64,000 nucleotides of DNA from Tillus elongatus (Eukaryota > Arthropoda > Insecta > Coleoptera > Cleridae): the NCBI GenBank assembly GCA_964006375.1, contig OZ023265.1, forward strand, positions 115,516,358-115,580,357, in the 5' to 3' direction. The notes beneath the pieces were generated by a model. That model worked only from the letters and a program-made list of their open reading frames with translations, had not been told where the DNA came from and did not search any database. Shown here in pieces: positions 57,450 to 64,000 of this stretch; within the stretch, counting starts at the first letter, position 1, and each line of letters opens with the position of its first letter. The position numbers were made by a program, and so were the translations under genes.

Positions 57450-59480
57450 ATAAGTTCATATGTTATATTTAAAGCTTTTGTTCATACCATTTTTCATAAA
57501 CTCGAGATTGCGACTTGGGCAAGGGCATGCTATTAAGTTATTTGTCAAACGTTAGATTATCTAATTTGCCTCAGTAGATATTACTTATACTATTACTGTC
57601 ACAAGCACAGCCTCCTATTAAATGATATATTGTGCTTTTTTCTTACATTTATATGTATAATGTCAATTTTTTATGGGGGAATTTTAATAATCCAATTATT
57701 AACCAGAAGTAAAATTTAATAATGGTTACTCTGTTAAAATATAAGACAAATTATTATTATTTTTTTAATTTTTGTAAGGCTTCATTGAATAAATTATGAA
57801 ACATGTCTGTCCAAAAGACTTAAAATTTGTGTACTACATCAACATAATTTTTAAAGAATTCAAATATTGCCTAAATATTCTAGACCAAACTTTGATACTT
57901 TAAATTTTGACATGATAAGCTGTAATTTCCATTTATTCATAGAAAGAAAAAACAAAGGGGCGCTGAATTTTTTTTTAATAATAAGGATGACAAGGAAAAC
58001 AAATATATTTCGATAACTTATTTTTGAAACCGTTCAGAAATTATTGCTAATACAAGCAAAAAGCTGGGTTTGAAATCTTATAACACAAAACATAACTTTC
58101 TACTTAACGCGAATAAAAAAACAAATTTAATGACAATGGCTGGAGTTCATAAATTAGCTTGTATGTAACACAGTCCACGTCAGTTAAGCTTCTAGAGGGT
58201 TCAAAACCTGATACAAAGAACACATTCCTGCATTTACAAATAACCACTCTGGCAAATTTAGCTTGAAAAACATATAACCGAGACGCAGCACAGACCCGCA
58301 GTAAGTAATATTGACATACCTCATAGAAGGTAACGTAATCTGTCAGTTTTTTTAATTTTTTTTATCAAAAGAACCTAACGCAGACACCGATTTTTATTTA
58401 TACTTTTGATGGGTGCGTATGAGGTTTCCATCTGCCTGACGACAGCGTGAAGGCGAAACTGCTTGCAGAGTAGATAATAGGCTATTTTGAAGCCAGGTAA
58501 AATCATATGCATGCCTATGTAAAGGTTTTGTTAAGTAACCAGATTTTCTCGAATTTTAAATTATACCATCCAGAAACATTTTGGTAAAAATTGTTATAAT
58601 GCCAGAATATAACTTGAATATCTAAGATTCTAAAAAAATCTGGAAACGTATTACCTGCATAGACAGAAAACATATTATTATTTTATTTACACACTACGCC
58701 TACATTGTTATATATCACAATTTAGCAATGACAGAGATCACTATGAGCACATGTATTAATAATGTCCGTGCTTCTGAGGCTTCTATATATTATAAATTGT
58801 TTTTTTTTACCATTAGATTCAATCAAAACATTTGATACAATAATTTCTTAGCTTCATTTTGGCCATCATAAGAGACACATACGGGTTTAGATCTTATTAG
58901 AGCTCACCAGTGTGACATATTTACGATTACCAAAGCGTAACTAAAACTAATTGGCTAAATATAGTGAAGCTTTAGAACGGTCAGTAAACTAAATTGACAT
59001 TCCTGTGTACATGCGTACTAGGAACTAGTACATATCACCCATAGTCGTGATGATCAAAAAGCGGACACAAATCAACGATTGTCAAATCGTTGACACTAGT
59101 ATTGCTTGTCCCTTAACAAATAAAAACCGGAATGTAAAAGTGTTTGTTTAACGGATTTTGGCCCACATACCCGTTTCAGCGTTACTACAGACCATCAATG
59201 TGCCAGAACTATGTCCGCCAAAGCGCGCCTAAAACAAATTGACTAAATATATCAGGCTTCGGAATACTGACCTGACCTCACCTGGATCACATGTGACATA
59301 GCTGTTGTGGAAACCTATTCATATTGCGCACACAGGGATTTTACTTATGATTCATCTCATTGAGTGTTCGCAAACGTAATTGAATTTAGTCGGTTTGTCT
59401 TAGATGCGCTTTGGCGATCACAATTAAGACACTGTGATAAGCTTTAATAAAATAAAAAAACCAGTAAGGGCCTCTTGCGA
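57450..59480. other. Intronic AT-rich DNA with low-level repeats
   Basis: Two related segments, near 58,930-58,985 and 59,215-59,270, share 'aattggctaaatata'-like sequence. A Penelope-like 'ctgacgacagcgtgaagg' followed by 'cgaaactgc' lies at 58,436-58,465. No coding exon was seen. Confidence 0.4.
58430..58475 (+). ncRNA. Weak hammerhead-like motif
   Basis: CTGACGA (58,436) is followed within 11 bases by GGCGAAAC and then by a CTGC-TT-GCAG hairpin. CUGANGA and GAAA boxes are present, but stem II is only 2-3 bp and no UH cleavage site follows the third hairpin. Confidence 0.25.
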
Positions 59481-59496
59481 AGGGCTAATTCGTTAT

Positions 59497-61075
59497 ATAG
59501 CAAACACTACATTCCCATTCGGTGACATTGGACAAGTAGTAAGAGGACCAACGGTTTCGTAATCGAAGATTTGTTCTACATAGTTTCTACGGTTAGCACT
59601 TTGTGTCCATTACGAATGTTGGAAGAATCAAGTCTCTCCCAATTCAGAGAGATGTCACAGCAAACACTACATTCCCACTCATTGGCTGTGGACAAGTAGT
59701 GAAAGGACCAACGGTTGCGTGATTGACAATTTGTTCTACATAGCCTCTATGATTAGCACCTTGTGTACATTACGCTTGTTGTGAGAGTCTAGTCGCTCCC
59801 TGCTCAGAGATATGTCACTACAATTACTACATTCTCATCCCTTGGCGGTGGGCAAGTAGTACAAAACCAACGGTTTCGTAATCGATAATCTGTTCTACAT
59901 AGTATCTATGGTTATCACCTTGTGTCCATTACGACCGTTGTAAGAACCTAGTATTTCTCTGTTCAGAGATATTCTACACAAACCCTGCATTCTCACCACT
60001 TGGCGGTGGAAAAAAAGTTCAAGGATCAACGGTTTCATAACTGATGATTTGTTCTAGAGAGTCTCTATAGTTAGCACTTTGTGTCCATTCCAACTGTTGT
60101 GAGAATATATTCTCTCCCCGTTTAGAGATATCTCTTTACAAACACTACATTCCCATCCCCTGGCGATGGACAAGTAGTACAAGAATCAAGGGTTTTGTAG
60201 TCGATAATTTGTTCTATATAGTCTCTGTGGTCAGCACTTTGTGTCTATTACGAGTGTTGTGAGAACCTAGTCTCTCCCTGTTCAAAGATATGTCACTACA
60301 AACAGTACAATCCGATCACTTGGCGGTTGATAAATATTACATGAGGCAACGCTTTCGTAACTGATAATTTGTTCTACATAGTCTCTATGGTTATCACTTT
60401 ATGTCAATTACGACTGCTGTGAGAATCTATTGTCTCCCCGTTCAGAGATATCTCTTTACAAACACGACATTCCCATCCCCTGGCGGTGGAAAAGTAGTAC
60501 ACAAATCAAAGGTTTTGTAGTCGATGATTTGTTCTGCATAGTCTTCATGGTTAGCAATTTGTGCCCATTACGACTGTTGTGACAATCGAGTCTCCCCCTG
60601 TTCAGAGATATGTCACTACAAATACTACATTCCCATCCATTGGTTGTAGACAAATAGTACGAGGACCAGCGGTTTCGTAGTCGATTATTTGTTCTACGTA
60701 ATCTCTATAGTTAGCACTTTGTGTCCATTACAACTGTTGTAAGAATCTAGTCGCTCCCTCTTCAGTGAGTTGTCACGACAGATACTACATTCCCATCCCT
60801 TGGCGGTGAACAAATAGTACAGGAAGCAAGGGTTTCGTAACTGATGATTAGTTCTACATAGTCTCTATGGTTAGCACTTTCTGTCCATTACGACTGTTTA
60901 GAGATATGTCACTACAAACACTACATTCCCATCCCTTGGCGGTGGACAAGTTGTAAAAGGATCAGTGGTTTCGTAATCGATGATTTGTTCTACATAGTAT
61001 CTATGATGACACTTTTTGTCCATTACGACTGTGGTGAGGACCCAGTATCTCTCTATTCAGAGATATGTCACTGGT
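59497..61075. repeat. 160-bp satellite array, ten copies
   Basis: The anchor 'ctacattcccat' recurs at 59,511, 59,671, 59,831, 59,989, 60,149, 60,309, 60,469, 60,629, 60,789 and 60,924. Spacing is 160 bp in seven intervals, 158 in another and 135 in the last (a 25-bp deletion). Each unit contains 'ttgttctacatagtctctat' and 'tgtccattacgactgttg'. On the minus strand most units encode C-x2-C-x12-H-x5-H (WECSVCSDISLNRERL, DSHNSRNGHKVL), a U1/JAZ-like zinc-finger pattern. The unit length is not a multiple of three and a stop follows most fingers. Confidence 0.95.
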
Positions 61076-61411
61076 GATTCATTTTACTGAGTAAATATTC
61101 GATAGCCACTATCTGCAGATAGATTAGCGAAATAAAAAATTCGAGCCAAATTGTAGACACTATCATATAAAGCGCTTGCTACAATAATCCAAAAATATGC
61201 ATTTTATTAACTTTACTTGTTTCATAAAAAATACGTCCTATATGTCGACGCCTTTATCACCATTTTACAAAACACCGAAAAGTCACGTCAGCTGTGTGAA
61301 TAGGTACAAAACAAAAATAAACATTTTTATCGTACATGCATCTTGCATGTTAGTCGTATTAATCATTTACAACTATGAAAGATTAAATACTTGATTGATT
61401 ACATATTGCAG

Positions 61412-61603
61412 AAGCAAAATGAAAAAGCTGAAAGAAGAAGCTATTCTGATACAGACGCCACCACCACAACTGCCGATTCTTCAAACACGTTAATTGTACG
61501 TCCTAATAGTAGAAATGAAGTTAATTTAGTTAATGTCCGTCTTTATAATAACGATATGCAGAAGTTTCAAGAACGTCCTCGCAGTGTAAATAGCTTAACT
61601 TCG
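61412..61603 (+). CDS. Host-gene internal exon 2 of 3, unidentified
   Basis: The acceptor 'gattacatattgcag' precedes 64 open codons: KQNEKAERRSYSDTDA, TTTTADSSNTLIVRPN, SRNEVNLVNVRLYNND and MQKFQERPRSVNSLTS. The donor 'tcg|gtaaga' follows. Both borders are phase 0, as in the exon at 54,640. The content is hydrophilic with a T/S-rich stretch, typical of an intracellular or linker region. The exon begins about 340 bp after the satellite array. The family is not recognised. Confidence 0.65.
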
Positions 61604-62463
61604 GTAAGATAGTGAAATCTAATCAACCGCATGGCACAAGCACCGTTTGCATATTGAGCGCTTTGAGTGAACCTTCGCACATACTTCCAACTGCAAAATG
61701 CTACACCAGAAATAAAAGAGCTTTATCCTACTTTTTGTTTCAGTAATGCATGTTACAACTTTTAATGCACTTTAAGATCAAAAGCACCCATTTGTGCAAG
61801 TTGCAGTATTGGAAAGTTTTATTTATGATTTAACTAAAGATACTTTTACAGCGAGCAGCTTTGTATTTTCTGTCTTTGTTCTTTGAGATTATTTCACTTA
61901 CAAGCTTCCAAATAATTTTAAATAGTATAATTAAGTATACATACCTTTTTATTTATCCAATGTATGCCTATAGAACTAAGCTACAATATACGCGCCAGTA
62001 CAAATAGTATTATGACTGATTTAATCGACAGATACCTAATGAACCAATTTTTTAATGATTAAACTAAATATCTTTTTTTTTTTGTTCTTCACAAATCTAT
62101 TTATTTCCACAAAGTGAAGAGAGAGCTATTGCGCGGTTGGGCAAATCAGTATAAAAACAAATAGTAAGTCTTTAAATGATGATTTCAGACTTTTACTGTC
62201 GGTGTTGCATGAAATACAAAAAATTTCCGCGCTATTTCGCTGTGATCGAACTCACTTCGTGGGCTTTTAGAGATTTAGGTAACCATAGCGACTGGTTTTC
62301 TTAGTAGCTGGATTAAAACCGATGAGACATCGCTTTGGTAACCTTTCTCATTCTCGTGGGTGATGCAATCACCTGTGTTAATTGATTGTCGGCGATCACA
62401 CACGCGTACCAGACATACACATCGTCGCAGTTATCGTCACCATTATTAGTTTTTCGAGTGGTA
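61604..62463. other. Putative intron, nothing recognised
   Basis: AT-rich DNA between the exon donor and the mariner-like element. Confidence 0.4.
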
Positions 62464-63456
62464 TATGGGTTTCCCAATAGGAAGGATATGTTTGAAAACG
62501 TCATGACAGCCATATTTAAAATGGTAAAAATGTCACCAGCTGTCATTTGTGTTTAGTATAGTTTGACAATTCATCATGGCAAAATACACGTTTTAACAAC
62601 GTTTGGTTATCATCCAAAAAATGTAAAAAAAGAAACGTTTTTTTTTTTGTTCGAAATCAACGTGATCTTCGTGATTTAGTTCCACACAATCGTCCTTGTG
62701 TGCCTGCTATTCGTCGAATTGTTGAAAAATTCGAAACAAGTTTCACTTTACGCGATACCAGAACACCAATCGGACAACGAAACGCAAGAGACCAAGATAT
62801 GATTGACGCTGTAAGTACCAGTGTTACAGCAGCTGCATATCGGTCGATTAATCGACGTTCTCAAGGGCTTGGCCTTTCAAGAACGACAACTTGGCGTATT
62901 TTTAAAAATTGGTAAAAGATCGTATTGACTCAAGAACTGCAGTTACTTGACCCTCATAGGCATCGTGTGTTTGCTAATTGGGCTCTAGAGCATCTTCAAA
63001 TTATCCTCGTTCTTTTTTAAAAAAGTCACTTTTTCAGCACATTTCTGGTTAGGCAGCTCTGTAAACAGACAAAATTGTTGTTTTTGGTGTGAAAATAACG
63101 CACAACAGATGCCACCTTTGGATTTCTTTTTGTGGGGTATTTGAAGTCGTTGGTATATGCCAACAAACCTCGAACTAGGGACGCTTTAAAATTGAACATC
63201 GAACGCTGCATTAATGAAATTACACCCAATTTATTGCGAAAAGTCACCGCAAATTGTGTTCATCGAATTCGATCCTGCAAACCAAGCCGAGGTGGATATT
63301 TGAATCATGTGTAACTCAAAACATAATTGTCATAAGTTGTGCTTTGAAATTTAAAAAAATGGTTTTTATCTCAAATATTATCTGTATGTATGTGCTGTCA
63401 AATATTTTGTATCTAATTTAATTTCAAAAATATCGTCCTGGCTGGAAAACCCTTTA
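62464..63456 (+). mobile_element. Mariner-like element with terminal inverted repeats, internally deleted
   Basis: The left end 'tatgggtttcccaatagg' and the right end, whose inverse starts 'taaagggttttccagcc', are imperfect inverted repeats of about 35 bp, sharing 'gatat' and 'tttgaaa' further in. TA stands at both borders, the usual mariner target. Inside is a broken transposase. The 993-bp length shows that part of the coding region is lost. It sits between two host exons. Confidence 0.7.
62578..63315 (+). pseudogene. Mariner/IS630-type transposase pseudogene
   Basis: The N-terminal part reads FVRNQRDLRDLVPHNRP, then AIRRIVEKFETSFTLRDT and RRSQGLGLSRTTTWRIFKN, a typical paired helix-turn-helix region. 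After a frame change come LTQELQLLDPHRHRVFANWA and then, with most of the catalytic core deleted, PPLDFFLWG and LKSLVYANKPRTRDALKLNI. The third-aspartate block is present; the first two are gone. Stops occur at the start and near 62,914. It cannot be active. Confidence 0.8.
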
Positions 63457-63689
63457 TATTTGGTGCATGTTTTCTATAAAAACCATTCCCGGTAATTGCG
63501 GGGAGTCTGTTTAGACTTAGCGTAAAATCGCCATCTCGGTTGATATTTTCAGGGTAACTCTGTACCTCTGCATCTAGGTTGCCTTTGATCTTATTTTACA
63601 CTGACAAGAACCAACACTTTTTCAAATAGGACTATATGGTTTTCTGAAATGGTATGCTGACCTAACGCCGACTTTTAAGGTTGCACTAG

Positions 63690-63872
63690 CGGTTGATGTC
63701 GTTGTTGATCTTTGATTTATGGTACACGGGGAAAACTCCAAAAACCACCAAAAGCAGGAGACTGGAGGATCAACGACATCTACGATCATTGCAACCTAAA
63801 AATTTGGCGTTGGCTGGCCTTGCTGCTTTGGAAAAAGGAATATCGCAAGAAAATAAGCAGGTAGACGCTTGA
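63690..63872 (+). CDS. Host-gene exon 3 of 3, possibly terminal, unidentified
   Basis: The acceptor 'aaggttgcactag' precedes a phase-0 frame: RLMSLLIFDLWYTGKTPK, TTKSRRLEDQRHLRSLQP, KNLALAGLAALEKGISQE and NKQVDA, then TGA at 63,870. A weak donor 'cag|gtagac' at 63,861 is the alternative end. After the TGA the same frame stays open to the window edge (NIETNQKNIIEDGSFKLS, RTSLPAISIRNDAMGP, DNITLYTIG). The same phase and strand as the exons at 54,640 and 61,412 suggest one gene. I do not recognise it. Confidence 0.5.
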   Translation, partial: RLMSLLIFDLWYTGKTPKTTKSRRLEDQRHLRSLQPKNLALAGLAALEKGISQENKQVDA

Positions 63873-64000
63873 AATATAGAGACAAACCAAAAAAATATCA
63901 TCGAAGATGGCAGTTTTAAGTTAAGTAGAACCTCGCTACCCGCAATTAGCATCAGAAATGATGCCATGGGCCCTGACAACATTACACTATATACCATTGG

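Noticed and set aside
60456..60653. 65-codon frame as a complete zinc-finger gene
   Set aside because: It is one satellite unit in which the usual stop is changed; there is no start context, and the finger is discussed as a satellite property instead.
59497..61075. CRISPR array
   Set aside because: A tandem 160-bp satellite without spacer/repeat alternation, in a eukaryotic context.

Overview
The window looks like intergenic and intronic DNA from an arthropod, most probably an insect. It is strongly AT-rich and full of long (TA)n runs. Spliced coding exons with GT-AG borders are visible. The mobile elements are typical of insect genomes: mariner/IS630-type transposases, a P-element/THAP9-like transposase, Penelope-like GIY-YIG fragments, non-LTR retrotransposons, tRNA-derived SINEs and small inverted-repeat elements. 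Nothing suggests a prokaryote or an organelle. I cannot name the species.

Layout. 0-12.6 kb is a mosaic of decayed elements: a Penelope GIY-YIG relic, two mariner-like elements (one, 5589-7361, keeps long terminal inverted repeats and hosts a SINE), a duplicated SWIM zinc-finger (YqaJ-type) pseudogene, foldback elements, and three dispersed families that I call A, B and C. 12.7-15.4 kb holds little apart from Penelope and LINE relics. 15.46-20.31 kb (minus) is a four-exon P-element/THAP9-like transposase that is intact except for one apparent base loss in a T run. 21.8-24.4 kb is a mariner-like gene split by a LINE that keeps a 680-codon reverse-transcriptase frame. 24.7-26.8 kb holds another mariner-like fragment and a decayed RNase H LINE. 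26,982-30,668 is a complete-looking DNA transposon with 27/30-identical terminal repeats, subterminal repeats, a spliced 5' leader and an intact 843-codon transposase-like protein; it sits in a TA run.

31-46 kb is mostly non-coding: copies of families A, B and C, three SINEs (one with a perfect 13-bp target duplication) and a 1.44-kb inverted repeat with Penelope-like ends (38,339-39,780). 46-54 kb holds two weak candidate exons, a Penelope GIY-YIG fragment with its 3' tail, and a LINE relic. 54.6-64 kb seems to lie inside a host gene on the plus strand. Three open segments with splice-like borders (54,640-54,912; 61,412-61,603; from 63,690), all phase 0, are separated by long introns that contain a 160-bp satellite array (59.5-61.1 kb) and a mariner-like element (62,464-63,456).

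The most interesting signals are: (1) hammerhead-ribozyme-like cores in Penelope-type tails, with a covarying 6-bp stem in three unrelated loci; (2) a ten-copy 160-bp satellite whose minus strand spells a U1/JAZ-type zinc finger; (3) the intact DNA transposon in a TA run; (4) the almost intact P-element/THAP9-like gene. All family assignments come from reading motifs by eye; no search was run.
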